Of a stretch of 64,000 nucleotides of DNA, positions 55,101 through 63,517 are shown piece by piece. The stretch lies in assembly GCA_903918755.1 (NCBI GenBank), contig CAIXFN010000118.1:1-64000 (forward strand). The letters run 5' to 3'. Source of the DNA: an uncultured Pedosphaera sp. GTDB taxonomy: Bacteria; Verrucomicrobiota; Verrucomicrobiia; Limisphaerales; Pedosphaeraceae. A model generated the notes under the pieces. The model was not told the origin of the DNA. It made no database searches and saw only the letters and a list, made by a program, of their open reading frames with translations. Numbering within the stretch: position 1 is the first letter of the stretch; each line of letters starts with the position of its first letter. The position numbers were made by a program, and so were the translations under genes.

Positions 55101-58100
55101 CACCATCCCGGGCTACAATCCCACCAACGGGGTGTTGATCACTTCCCCCGAAGGCGGCCAGAGCTTGAATCAGGACAATATTGTCATCTATGCGCCGGAT
55201 AACGATGGCTGGCTCATCTACTCCATGGACATCAATGCGAGCGCTCTGCCCTCGCTCCAAACCCCCACCGGTCAGGCGGTCGCCTCCTTCGTCTTCATCC
55301 CCGGCCCGGTGCCCGGCTTCACCGTCTCGCCCACCAACGGCCTGAGCACCACCGAAAGCGGTGGTTCGGACAGCTTCTCGGTGGTCCTTAATTTCCAACC
55401 CACGGCGGATGTCACCATCAACCTTTCCTCTTCCAACCCGGGCGAAGGGCTGCCCTCGGCCTCTTCCCTGACGTTTACCACGGATAACTGGAACATTCCT
55501 CAAAAGGTGACCGTCACCGGGGTGGATGATAGTGTCGTGGACGGCCCGATTGCTTACACCATCGTGCTCGCCCCGGCCGTCAGCGCAGATCCCGCCTACA
55601 GTGGCCTCGATCCCGCCGACGTGAACGCCATCAACGCCGATAATGATCAGGCAGGCGTTTCCATCACTCCCACGACCGGTTTGGTCACGACCGAAGCGGG
55701 CGGTTCGGCCACCTTCAGCATCCGCTTGAATTCCCAACCCAGCGCTGATGTGATCATCGGTCTCTCGTCCAGCAATCCGGGCGAAGGTCTTCCCTCCCCG
55801 GTGGCGGTCACCTTCACACCGGCCAATTGGGGCACCTACCAGGTTGTCTCGGTTACCGGGGTTGATGATTTTGTGGACGACGGCACCGTCGCTTACCAAA
55901 TCATCACCGCCCCCGCAGTGAGCGCCGACCCTCATTACAACGGTTTGAAAGCCGCGGATGTCTCGGCCGCGAACCTGAATAATGACACCAAGGGCATCAC
56001 CCTATCGGTTTCCGGGCCGATCGCCGTTGTCGAAGGCCAAAGCACGAATTTTACGGTCGTGTTGAACTCAAGCCCGGTGGCTCCGGTGACGGTGACCTTT
56101 ACTTCGAGTAATCCCGCCAAGGGAACGCTATCCCCGTCCGCGGTGGTGTTCACCGCCGCCAACTGGAATGTGCCCCAAACGGTGACGCTCATTGCGCCGG
56201 ACAACTTCGTGAATGACGGCGACATTAGCTATTCGCTCACGGGCGCGGCGACCTCTTCCGACACCCTCTATGCCGGGTTGTTCATCCCGGTCCTCGCCGC
56301 GACCACCATCGATAACGAACCCGGCATCAGCCTGCCTTCGCCGGATTGCGTTTACGCCTTCGGTACGCCGGCGGTTTACCTCGACCACTCCGCCTTGCTG
56401 TTCGAGAGTGTCAATGCCAACTACGCCGGCGGATCCCTCACCTTTAGCTTCAGCCGCAATGGCTCCGTTCTGGATACCCTCGCGTTCCGCCCGATCGGCA
56501 ACGCTCCCGGCCAGATCGGGGTTTCGTCCACGAACATCCTCTACGGTGGCATCGTGATCGGCACCTTCACCGGCGGCACCAGCAACGCCCCGCTGGTGGT
56601 CTCGCTCAACTCCTCCGCCACCCCGGAGGCCACCCAAGCCTTGCTCGGCGCCGCCACATTCCGCACTGCTGCCACCAACTCCGTCCTTCCGGATGTCACG
56701 GTCAGTGTAGCCTTGAACAACGGTCTCGGCGGTGTCAGCCTCGCCATCAAGAACGTCCGCCTCGGCTTGTTGCGAGATATGCAATTCCAGCAGGGCGCGG
56801 ACTTTGGCTACGGCCCTTACGACGGCGAGAACGACATTTCCCTGGCTCAGGTCAACCAATTCTTCCCGCAGCCCAGTGGCACCGCGGCGGATGGGTTGCT
56901 GATTGATTGGCCGGATGCCGGTGTGGCCAATGCCAGCCAGGTCCTGATGCGGTTCGACAACCTCATCGGCACCAACTTCAACCAGATTCCCCCGGGCGCC
57001 ACCATCGTCTCCGCCGAGTTGTTGCTCACCATGATCAACCCCGGCCAGGGAGGTACCTTCAACCGCATGCTCATCCCCTGGGACGCCACGAACGCGACGT
57101 GGAGCAGCGTCGGTGGCGGGATCCTGACCGATGATCAGGCGGCAACTTCAACCTACGATTCCCAATTGGGCACCCAGATCGGCACAGGCACGACAGGCAC
57201 AGGCACCATCTCCGTCGGCGTCACCCCGGATGTCCAAGTCTGGGCAAACGGGACGACCAACTACGGCTGGTTGATGACCGGATGGCCGTTCAACACGGAC
57301 GGCACCGGCTTCTATCCGAGCGAGGCACCGCTTGTCGAACAGCGTCCCCGCCTCCATGTCCTCTGGCTCCCGCCGGGCAGCTCCGCGGTCAGCTTCCGCC
57401 AGGGCGTTAATGGCTACACCAATGCCTTCGATACCAAGATCCAACCCAGTTCTCCAAACTCGGACGCCTCCAAAGCGACCACGGTGTTTGTGGATTATCT
57501 CAGCGCCACCAACGGCGATTTTGAACAGGTCCTGATCCGCTTTGATGGCATCTTCGGCACCAACGCCGACCAGATCCCGTTCGGCGCCCGGATTGATGCG
57601 GCGGCACTGGATCTGGCCAGCATGACGGCCAATGCCATGGGCCACGGCGGCCAGTTCCTCACCATCCTGCAGCCTTGGACGGATACGACAGCCACCTGGA
57701 ATTCCTGGAACGGCGGGATCCAACCGGATGGCGTCAAGGCATCCACGGTCGCCCATACCCGCGCCGGATCATCCGATCTCAGCGCCTTGGTGCAGGCTAG
57801 CTTCAACGTCTTCGACGTCACCACCGACGTGCGGAACTGGGCCAATGGCTCACTGACCAACTATGGTTGGGCCATCCTGCCGTGGTTGGGCGGTTCGGAC
57901 GGCTGGGGTTTCAACACGGCGGAGGCGGCCGTCGAGCGGGAACGGCCCCAATTGCGCGTTTACTATTCACTGGTCGCCACGACCGCCAGTCCGGCCACCA
58001 TTCTGCCGCCGGTCGTCTCGCCCACGCAGGTTGTCCTGCAATTCCTCGGCACAGCCGGCAGCACTTACACCATCCAACGCCAGGCCACGTTGAACAGCAT

Positions 58101-58206
58101 TTGGACCACGATTGGCACCACCACCGTAGCTGGTGACGGCACGGCCAGCTTCACCGATGCCGCGCCGTTGGCGGGCTCGGCCTTCTATCGCATCGAAAAT
58201 CCGTAA
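52150..58206 (+). CDS. Giant secreted Calx-beta/DNRLRE protein with internal duplication
   Basis: The 2018-residue protein starts at ATG 52150; a TTG at 52132 is possible. A basic N-terminus and hydrophobic stretch (SRLAALLALASLAIQAADA) form a signal. Residues 50-385 are an unrecognised beta-rich domain, then three Calx-beta-like domains of about 110 residues (each with VTVTGVDD and a following DG...Y). The same set repeats as 720-1060 and 1060-1395. Residues 1395-1535 hold an Ig/cadherin-like linker. Two DNRLRE (CBM96-like) domains lie at 1540-1735 and 1745-1940, with VLMRFDNLIGTN and VLIRFDGIFGTN as related starts. The final 70 residues match the C-terminus of the matrixin at 23311. It is probably a surface or extracellular adhesin or carbohydrate-binding protein; no catalytic site is seen. 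Confidence 0.88.
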   Translation: MKQILHCATGQRPGRGTRPFRQFFQGSRLAALLALASLAIQAADAGTISHNVSAASLTVVQNDLGNTTNSVTVTAPLSINDLRVRPGSVKGIYNIQIGDLPNDDQTNGLVMTTTTSNGRDNGTGILYQMAAFATNGGAYSVVSYDCTANRARNNDNAAVAYFPYTNWVCGWGRNKTGANGGVTDLFTGSKGVALGTQFKTLGGGQFSLDLRSLGYNSTSDGVLLVNHGKDEGNFALSIANPDGTWSLYVKDNHGDAASYEQDPIAFVFVPRTNTSVISGKFLADGTITLFSGASPQFAITNLDIGTYRLTVPGYSPTNSVLITSPEGGQSLNQDNIVNYTADGDGWLIFSRDINSTDLPILESPTGQPVASFVLIPGRTPGFTLSRTNGLATTESGGTDTFTVTLDYPPAADVTINLSSTKPTEGLPSSASLTFSATNWNVPQTVTVTGVDDTAVDGPIAYAIVLAPAISADPAYSGLDPADVGAVNADNDQAGITITPTSGLITTEAGGTATFDVRLNSQPVANVSISFASSNPAEGSVSPASLTFNPSNWGTYQTVTVTGVDDFVQDGNIAYQITTAPATSADVHYQGLQGASVSVTNLDNDTAGVTLSTSGPLSVIEGRSTNYSVALSSSPVAPVTLHFTTSNPLKGLVSPATIIFNGTNWNIPQVITLSAVDNAISDGDFNYTISTTVTSPDSLYSGKTVPTVAATTVDNEPVVIYPVSAANVNVVQNDPGNNTNSVTVTATLSINDMRVRPGSIRGIYDLQIGVYASDDVTNGLIMSNITEFGRDNGDGTFTYDMSAIAGIVTGTDPGYQVVTYDTTANRARENGSFAVAYFTYANWICGWGRNSTAINGGPTDLFTSSAGVTLGSQFTSAGGGVFALDLRSLGINSTNDGVLIVNHGKDEGNFALSHANDDGTWSLWVKDNHGDGASYEQDPIAFVFIPRTNTTVISGKFMADASIPIFSGANPQFAVTNIDVGIYRLTIPGYNPTNGVLITSPEGGQSLNQDNIVIYAPDNDGWLIYSMDINASALPSLQTPTGQAVASFVFIPGPVPGFTVSPTNGLSTTESGGSDSFSVVLNFQPTADVTINLSSSNPGEGLPSASSLTFTTDNWNIPQKVTVTGVDDSVVDGPIAYTIVLAPAVSADPAYSGLDPADVNAINADNDQAGVSITPTTGLVTTEAGGSATFSIRLNSQPSADVIIGLSSSNPGEGLPSPVAVTFTPANWGTYQVVSVTGVDDFVDDGTVAYQIITAPAVSADPHYNGLKAADVSAANLNNDTKGITLSVSGPIAVVEGQSTNFTVVLNSSPVAPVTVTFTSSNPAKGTLSPSAVVFTAANWNVPQTVTLIAPDNFVNDGDISYSLTGAATSSDTLYAGLFIPVLAATTIDNEPGISLPSPDCVYAFGTPAVYLDHSALLFESVNANYAGGSLTFSFSRNGSVLDTLAFRPIGNAPGQIGVSSTNILYGGIVIGTFTGGTSNAPLVVSLNSSATPEATQALLGAATFRTAATNSVLPDVTVSVALNNGLGGVSLAIKNVRLGLLRDMQFQQGADFGYGPYDGENDISLAQVNQFFPQPSGTAADGLLIDWPDAGVANASQVLMRFDNLIGTNFNQIPPGATIVSAELLLTMINPGQGGTFNRMLIPWDATNATWSSVGGGILTDDQAATSTYDSQLGTQIGTGTTGTGTISVGVTPDVQVWANGTTNYGWLMTGWPFNTDGTGFYPSEAPLVEQRPRLHVLWLPPGSSAVSFRQGVNGYTNAFDTKIQPSSPNSDASKATTVFVDYLSATNGDFEQVLIRFDGIFGTNADQIPFGARIDAAALDLASMTANAMGHGGQFLTILQPWTDTTATWNSWNGGIQPDGVKASTVAHTRAGSSDLSALVQASFNVFDVTTDVRNWANGSLTNYGWAILPWLGGSDGWGFNTAEAAVERERPQLRVYYSLVATTASPATILPPVVSPTQVVLQFLGTAGSTYTIQRQATLNSIWTTIGTTTVAGDGTASFTDAAPLAGSAFYRIENP
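52303..54312 (+). repeat. Internal 2-kb duplication of the giant gene, unit 1
   Basis: Unit 1 encodes the N-terminal domain and three Calx-beta domains. It begins at the codons for VSAASLTVVQND. It aligns with unit 2 at the protein and DNA levels. The offset is 2010 bp at the start and about 2025 bp near the end. Recent or conserved segmental duplication is implied. Confidence 0.88.
54313..56322 (+). repeat. Internal 2-kb duplication of the giant gene, unit 2
   Basis: Unit 2 begins VSAANVNVVQND. SPEGGQSLNQDNIV, VTVTGVDD and YSGLDPADV are identical or nearly so in both units. Roughly three quarters of residues match by eye over the central segment. Confidence 0.88.
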
Positions 58207-58296
58207 GCATTTGCCCTGCAGTCGGGTGGCCGGCGCGGTTAAATCCCGCGCCGACCAGTTCTGCTAATCCGCCACCTTGAAACTCCCCCTCTCCGT

Positions 58297-59067
58297 ATGA
58301 TAAATCCCCGGATTTCCTTCCCGCAGGCCAGCCGACAGGCTCCTGGCTTTACCCTCATTGAGCTGCTGGTGGTAATTGCCATTATCGCCATCCTCGCCGC
58401 CCTCCTGCTGCCCGCTCTCTCCCGCGCCCAATTCGAAGGAAAGAAAATCGGCTGCATCAACAACCTCAAACAATTGGGGCTCGGCAGCATGATGTATGGC
58501 AATGAGAACGAAGGCAATTTGTCTGGTGCCACCTGGAAAACCGGATTCGCCCCCACTGAATTGTCCGACCGCAGCGGCTCTGACGATGACGCCAACTGGC
58601 TCTATCCAGCATACGTGAGTAGCTTCGGTAGTTATGTGTGTCCCGCCACCCACAACAGCATCAGCGGGGTCCAGGAACTCATCCCCACTTCCACGACCAA
58701 AAAGGTGGTGGTGGATCTGGCCGATAATGCCGTGAATCCCAAAAATGCAGGAACGAGCTATGAAATCTTTGGCGTCTTCAGTGCCACGGGCGTCAAGAAG
58801 ACGGAACGCAGCCTCACCGCCTACGCCAACCAACTCTACCAACCGGGCACCCGCCCCGGCCCCTCCCGCATTCTCCTCATGGCCGATGCGGATGACACCG
58901 CTTCGGTCGGCGGCAGCAAGCACAACAACTGGCCCGACCCGGATAACAACCATGGGTCCACCGGTCTCAACATGAACTTCTGTGACGGCCATGCCGAGTG
59001 GGTGAACATGACCCGGTTCCTGCCGGTTTGGAACCTGGGAATGGACGACCACAACAAGGCGCCGTAG
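58297..59067 (+). CDS. Prepilin-type N-terminal domain protein with H-X-DG end
   Basis: The 256-residue protein has the class III signal RQAPG then [20 protein letters not shown], followed by [24 protein letters not shown]. Its end ([19 protein letters not shown]) carries the His-to-Asp-Gly signature of this expanded family, clearer than in the 39974 paralogue. It lies 90 bp after the giant gene. Processing by prepilin peptidase is likely; function is unknown. Confidence 0.9.
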   Translation: MINPRISFPQASRQAPGFTLIELLVVIAIIAILAALLLPALSRAQFEGKKIGCINNLKQLGLGSMMYGNENEGNLSGATWKTGFAPTELSDRSGSDDDANWLYPAYVSSFGSYVCPATHNSISGVQELIPTSTTKKVVVDLADNAVNPKNAGTSYEIFGVFSATGVKKTERSLTAYANQLYQPGTRPGPSRILLMADADDTASVGGSKHNNWPDPDNNHGSTGLNMNFCDGHAEWVNMTRFLPVWNLGMDDHNKAP

Positions 59068-59125
59068 CCCCCGCCCCGCAATAGTCTGGATTTACCGAGC
59101 GGTTCAACCTATAGTCGGCCCGCCG

Positions 59126-60874
59126 ATGAATAGCCTGCTGCGCGCCCTGCGATACTTCCGACCCGATGCGCCGCGCATCTCCGGGGTCGCGCTCCTCCTC
59201 TTCCTCAGTACGCTGGCCAGCCTCCTGAAACCCTGGCCGCTCGCGTTGATTGTGGATTCCGTCCTGGGGCAACGGCCCTTGCCCCCCTTTTTCGCTCATC
59301 ATTTCGACGGCTGGACCAAATCCCAGCTTCTCACCGCCCTCGCCGGGGCCACCTTGTTGCTCCACCTGGCGCAGGGTTTTCTCTCGGCGGCGCAAAATTA
59401 CGGAGCCATTGCGATCGGTTTGCGGGGGCTGCGGCGGGTGCGAGACGAAGTTTTTGAGCGCCTGGAACGGCTCAGTCTGCGCTCCTGCCAGGGCACACAA
59501 ACGGGCGACCTCATCCACCGGGCGAGTTGGGACACCTATTCCTTCCAGACCCTTTTTCAGCAAGGATTGATCACGTTTGGCAGCGCGCTGCTTTCCCTGG
59601 CCCTGATGGTGGTGATCATGTCGCGGCTAAACTCAACCCTCACACTGGCCGCCCTCGGCACCGTGCCCCTCGTCCTGGTTTCCATCCGCTTTTTCGGTGG
59701 GAAAATGCGCGATCGCGGCACCCAAGCCCAGCAGGCGGACAGCCGGATCACCTCCACTATCCAGCAAACCATCGCCACGCTGCCCCTGATCCAGAGTTAC
59801 ACGCGGGAAGCGCACGAGGCCGCCGCGTTCACCGCGCAAACCAGCACCGCCTGCGATCGACGTCTCGCCCAGCACGGTTGGGAACTCCTCTACTGGCTGG
59901 CGATCAGCCTCGCCTTCAGCCTTGGGACCGCGACGATCGTGTGGCTCGGCGGGCGCCAGGTGCAGGACGGCTCCCTGACGATTGGCGAGTTGCTGATCTT
60001 CCTGGCCTATCTCACCCAACTTTATGACCCGTTAAACCAACTCTCCCACGTGGGTGCCACGGTGGCCAATGCTGGTACCGGGGCCCAGCGGGTCTTTGAA
60101 TTGCTTGACCGGCCGGATGAAGTTGCCGACCGACCCGCCGCCATCGGGCTGGCACCGCCGGCGCCTGGCGGCATACCCCGCGGCGCATTGGAATTCGATC
60201 AGGTTTCCTTCGCTTACCAACCCGGCCAGCCCGTGCTCCGGGAGCTTTCCTTTGCGGTTGCGGCAGGGGAATCCATTGCCATCATCGGCCTGAGTGGGGT
60301 GGGCAAATCCACCCTGCTCAATCTCCTTCCCCGCTTCTTTGATCCCACCGCTGGCACGGTGCGTTTGGACGGTCAGGACTTGCGCGATTTGCGACTCCAC
60401 GATTTACGGCAGAACATTGCGGTGGTACCGCAGGAACCGGTTCTGTTGGCCGCCACCGTGGCGGAAAACATCGCCTTCGGCAAACCTGGTGCCACCCACG
60501 CCGAAATCGAAGCCGCCGCCTGCGCCGCCCACGCTCATGATTTCATTCTCAAACTCCCCCAAGGCTACGAAACCGCCGTCGGCGAAGGCGCCGCCCGCCT
60601 GAGCGTCGGCCAGAAGCAGCGGCTCAACCTCGCCCGTGCTTTCCTCAAGGACGCCCCCATTCTCTTGCTCGACGAGCCCACCAGCGCCCTCGACACTGAA
60701 AGCGAGGCCCTGGTCGTAGCCAGCCTCGAGCAACTCATGCGCGGTCGCACCACGTTCATTGTTGCCCATCGCCTGTCCACCATCCGTCGGGCCAGCAAAG
60801 TCCTCGTTCTGGAAGCCGGCCGCATCACCCAATTTGGCCCGCTCCCCGATTCATGGGGATCCTCGCCTCCCTGA
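59126..60874 (+). CDS. ABC exporter half-transporter (ATPase/permease)
   Basis: The 582-residue protein has a six-helix exporter membrane domain (about 1-310) fused to an ABC ATPase. ATPase motifs are Walker A GLSGVGKST, Q-loop VVPQEPVLL, signature LSVGQKQRLNLARAFL, Walker B ILLLDEPTSALD and H-loop FIVAHRLSTI. It probably works as a homodimer, or with an unlinked partner, exporting a lipid, peptide or other small substrate, which the sequence does not identify. It is convergent with the asparaginase gene, 14 bp apart. Confidence 0.94.
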   Translation: MNSLLRALRYFRPDAPRISGVALLLFLSTLASLLKPWPLALIVDSVLGQRPLPPFFAHHFDGWTKSQLLTALAGATLLLHLAQGFLSAAQNYGAIAIGLRGLRRVRDEVFERLERLSLRSCQGTQTGDLIHRASWDTYSFQTLFQQGLITFGSALLSLALMVVIMSRLNSTLTLAALGTVPLVLVSIRFFGGKMRDRGTQAQQADSRITSTIQQTIATLPLIQSYTREAHEAAAFTAQTSTACDRRLAQHGWELLYWLAISLAFSLGTATIVWLGGRQVQDGSLTIGELLIFLAYLTQLYDPLNQLSHVGATVANAGTGAQRVFELLDRPDEVADRPAAIGLAPPAPGGIPRGALEFDQVSFAYQPGQPVLRELSFAVAAGESIAIIGLSGVGKSTLLNLLPRFFDPTAGTVRLDGQDLRDLRLHDLRQNIAVVPQEPVLLAATVAENIAFGKPGATHAEIEAAACAAHAHDFILKLPQGYETAVGEGAARLSVGQKQRLNLARAFLKDAPILLLDEPTSALDTESEALVVASLEQLMRGRTTFIVAHRLSTIRRASKVLVLEAGRITQFGPLPDSWGSSPP

Positions 60875-60888
60875 AGTGGTCCGTCCAC

Positions 60889-62349
60889 TCATGACGCCTG
60901 GGCAAACAACGCGAGATAGAGGCCACCAAACCATACGCGCCGGCCGGCCGGTGCCGTCACCGTGAGAGCAAGCAGCCCCGGGCCCATTAAATTCCTGGCT
61001 TTGGTGAGATCGATCGCACAGGCCTCCTGGACGGGTTGACCTTCCCACACCATGGGAAATTCGGCCACGCAATAGGCGTCATCTTCCACAGTTGCCCCTT
61101 CCGTCGGCGGGCAATTTAGGAACACTCTCACCACCATCGCTTCGCCGGGATCCGCCCCGGCGATCCCCAATTCCGTCACCCGAATCACCGCCCTTGTCAA
61201 TTTCGTCAATTCAAAGCGCGGGTCTGGTGATTGCCGCACTTCGATCGACTCCCGGGCCGTTTCCCCGCTTCCCCCGGGACCAAAACGCACATCAAACAGG
61301 TTCTCACTTTGTTCCCCGCGCTGACTCACCTGAATTTGGTCGGCAATGCGCGCCCCCTGCTGATTGCCCAGTGTCCACATCAGCTTGGTCAGCGCCGCCT
61401 CAGGGGTCATGTCCAAACCGGAAATCACGCCGCGTTCCAGCAGTGCGGAGCTGGCCGCATACAGCCCCATTTCCACCATCCCTTCCTGGCATTGGGTCAC
61501 ATTGACCATGGTTTTGGGTTCTGGTCCGTTTAGCGCCTCCGCAATAGCCCGCAGAAATTCCGGCTCATCGGGCGCATTCCCGGCCCCAAACGTGCGCAAA
61601 ACAACGCCCCGCACATTTTCTAGACCCAGCACGCCGGCCAGTTGGCTACCCTTCAATCCGGGAAACAGCCCAATCTCCATTACCTCCTCACAGAGTTCAA
61701 AGTTCACCCGGAACGGCTGGTCCACCGGCGGCGGGGGTTGCAGTAACGCCGTGTGAATCCGGATGCGTTCCCCGATGTTGCCCAGCAGTGGATAATTGGG
61801 GGAGTCGAAGGCGGCCCAAGCCACGCTGCTGACTTTCCGCGCCCGGCAACCACGGATTACCTTGTCCGCAAACACCACCACCACTTCCGGTATGCAGGGC
61901 AAATCCATCGCTTTCCACCCGGCAATGTACACCGCATTCACAAAATTCTGCCGCGCATCCGTGCGCGGCCGGAAGATCGGCAATTGCGAACCGGTCAAGA
62001 CCACGGGCTTGGCCAGATTCTCGCACATGAAGGCCAGCGCCGAGGCGGTGAACGCCATGGTGTCCGTGCCGTGCAGGATCACAAAGCCGTCATAATCGGC
62101 ATACACTTCCTCGATCGCCCGCGCCATCGCCTTCCAATGCTGCGGCCCCACGTTCGAGGAATCCAGCGGCTCGGCGAAACTCCCAAACCCAAGTTCGATT
62201 CCACTGTCCCCAATTCCCGGCACATATTCCAGCAGCTTGTCCAAGGGTTGTGGCACCAGTGGGCTGCCCGGTTTCCCGGCCTCCAACGGGGCCATTCCGA
62301 TGGTTCCTCCCGTGTATAGGACAAAGATTCTGGTTCTCGTTCCGATCAT
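60889..62349 (-). CDS. ansA: L-asparaginase type I with a C-terminal extension
   Basis: The 486-residue protein begins RIFVLYTGGTIGMAPLEAG; the TGGTIG motif holds the first catalytic Thr. The second active-site region is FVILHGTDTMAFTASALAFM (Thr-Asp), then VLTGSQLPI and ARKVSSVAWAAFDSPN. It hydrolyses asparagine to aspartate and ammonia. Type I enzymes are about 335 residues; here about 130-150 extra C-terminal residues follow (FELTKLTRAVIRVTELGI, ARNLMGPGLLALTVTAPAG), probably a beta-rich domain of unknown role. ATG 62349 is chosen; an in-frame extension to 62379 or 62406 is possible. No signal peptide, so cytoplasmic. Confidence 0.92.
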   Translation of the reverse strand: MIGTRTRIFVLYTGGTIGMAPLEAGKPGSPLVPQPLDKLLEYVPGIGDSGIELGFGSFAEPLDSSNVGPQHWKAMARAIEEVYADYDGFVILHGTDTMAFTASALAFMCENLAKPVVLTGSQLPIFRPRTDARQNFVNAVYIAGWKAMDLPCIPEVVVVFADKVIRGCRARKVSSVAWAAFDSPNYPLLGNIGERIRIHTALLQPPPPVDQPFRVNFELCEEVMEIGLFPGLKGSQLAGVLGLENVRGVVLRTFGAGNAPDEPEFLRAIAEALNGPEPKTMVNVTQCQEGMVEMGLYAASSALLERGVISGLDMTPEAALTKLMWTLGNQQGARIADQIQVSQRGEQSENLFDVRFGPGGSGETARESIEVRQSPDPRFELTKLTRAVIRVTELGIAGADPGEAMVVRVFLNCPPTEGATVEDDAYCVAEFPMVWEGQPVQEACAIDLTKARNLMGPGLLALTVTAPAGRRVWFGGLYLALFAQAS

Positions 62350-62507
62350 AATTTTGCCGTCACCGCCGGTTCGGCGCATGTTTGACGCTTCCCTTCCCTC
62401 CGGCAAGCAGAAAGGTCACAACTTACCGTAATCAAACGGGTCGGGGTTTTCCTTGCATCGAGGCTAAATCTTGAGCAACTTCATGTACATTATTCAGCCT
62501 TTGTCAT

Positions 62508-62969
62508 ATGAAATTATCTTTGCGCGGGGAGTATGCTTTGCGGGCCCTGCTGGTGCTGGGGCTCAAATACGATGATTCGGTGGTCCGCATCCAGGTGATC
62601 TCCGAGATGCAGAACATTCCCAAGCGCTTCCTGGAACAAATCCTCAACGACTTAAAATCTGCCGGCATCGTTGAAAGTCGCCGGGGGGTCGCCGGAGGCT
62701 ACCGTTTGAGCAAACCGCCGGAACAGATCTCCCTGGCGGCGGTCATCCGTCACATTGAAGGACCGCTGGCTCCGGTACCCTGCGTCAGCGAGAAGTTTTA
62801 TTCGCGCTGCTCCTGCCCCAGCGAAGCCCTGTGCGGGATTCGCAGCGTTATGAAGGATGTTCGGGAAGCCATTGTAAAAATATTGGAAAACGTCTCCATT
62901 GCCGAACTCTGCGCCCGGGTGAAACACCTCGAATCCCGCCACACCAATCCGCTGGATTTCATCATTTGA
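62508..62969 (+). CDS. Rrf2-family transcriptional regulator with Fe-S-type cysteines
   Basis: The 153-residue protein has the Rrf2 N-terminal winged helix (MKLSLRGEYALRALLVLGL, IPKRFLEQILNDLKSAGIVE, GGYRLSKPPEQISLAAVI) and cysteines in VPCVSEKFYSRCSCPSEALC, compatible with an iron-sulfur cluster as in IscR/NsrR, or with thiol sensing as in CymR. It is divergent from the asparaginase gene (158 bp apart) and could regulate it. It is followed 8 bp later by aroK. Confidence 0.9.
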   Translation: MKLSLRGEYALRALLVLGLKYDDSVVRIQVISEMQNIPKRFLEQILNDLKSAGIVESRRGVAGGYRLSKPPEQISLAAVIRHIEGPLAPVPCVSEKFYSRCSCPSEALCGIRSVMKDVREAIVKILENVSIAELCARVKHLESRHTNPLDFII

Positions 62970-62977
62970 GGAGCACC

Positions 62978-63517
62978 ATGATCGCCGATCGCGACCTCCA
63001 CAATATCGCCCTCATCGGCTTCATGGGCACCGGCAAATCCTCCGTGGGACGCCTCATCGCCGACCATCTGCATTTTCAATTCATCGATACGGACGAGCAG
63101 ATCGAACGACGCGCCGGGAAATCCATTGCCAACATTTTTGCCCAGGAGGGCGAAACCCGGTTCCGGGAATATGAACGCGAGGAAGTCGCCTCCCTCAGCG
63201 ACGTTCGCAAGACCGTCATTTCGACCGGCGGTGGATTGGGGGCCAATCCGGCGCATCAAGCCAGCCTCAAAACCCACTCCTTGGTGATCTGCTTGTGGGC
63301 GTCACCCGAGCGGATTTGGGAACGCGTCCGCCACCAAAATCATCGCCCCTTGCTGCTGGAGGCGGATCCCCTGGCGCGAATCCGCCAACTGCTCGCCGCC
63401 CGCGAATCGGTTTACAAGGAGGCGGACATCCTCCTGAACACGGATCTCCGCCCGCTCCGGGAGGTTGCCCAACAAGTGCTGCACCATTTCCACGTGGCCA
63501 AGACCCACCGGAGTTGA
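62978..63517 (+). CDS. aroK: Shikimate kinase
   Basis: The 179-residue enzyme phosphorylates shikimate at the 3-hydroxyl in aromatic amino acid synthesis. Motifs are the P-loop LIGFMGTGKSSVGRLIAD, shikimate-binding IDTDEQIERRAGKSI, FREYEREEV and STGGGLGANP, and the lid/adenine-binding region QNHRPLLLEADP. Start at 62978 has a GAGGA ribosome site. The longer frame to 62831 overlaps the Rrf2 gene and is not needed. Its stop overlaps the queG start. Confidence 0.95.
   Translation: MIADRDLHNIALIGFMGTGKSSVGRLIADHLHFQFIDTDEQIERRAGKSIANIFAQEGETRFREYEREEVASLSDVRKTVISTGGGLGANPAHQASLKTHSLVICLWASPERIWERVRHQNHRPLLLEADPLARIRQLLAARESVYKEADILLNTDLRPLREVAQQVLHHFHVAKTHRS

Noticed and set aside
54421-55935. 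504-codon minus-strand open frame inside the giant gene
   Set aside because: It is a shadow of the repeated, GC-rich plus-strand gene; its translation has no domain, and similar antisense frames occur at the other repeat unit.
62831-62977. Upstream extension of the shikimate kinase frame into the Rrf2 gene
   Set aside because: The normal shikimate kinase N-terminus and a good ribosome site are at 62978.
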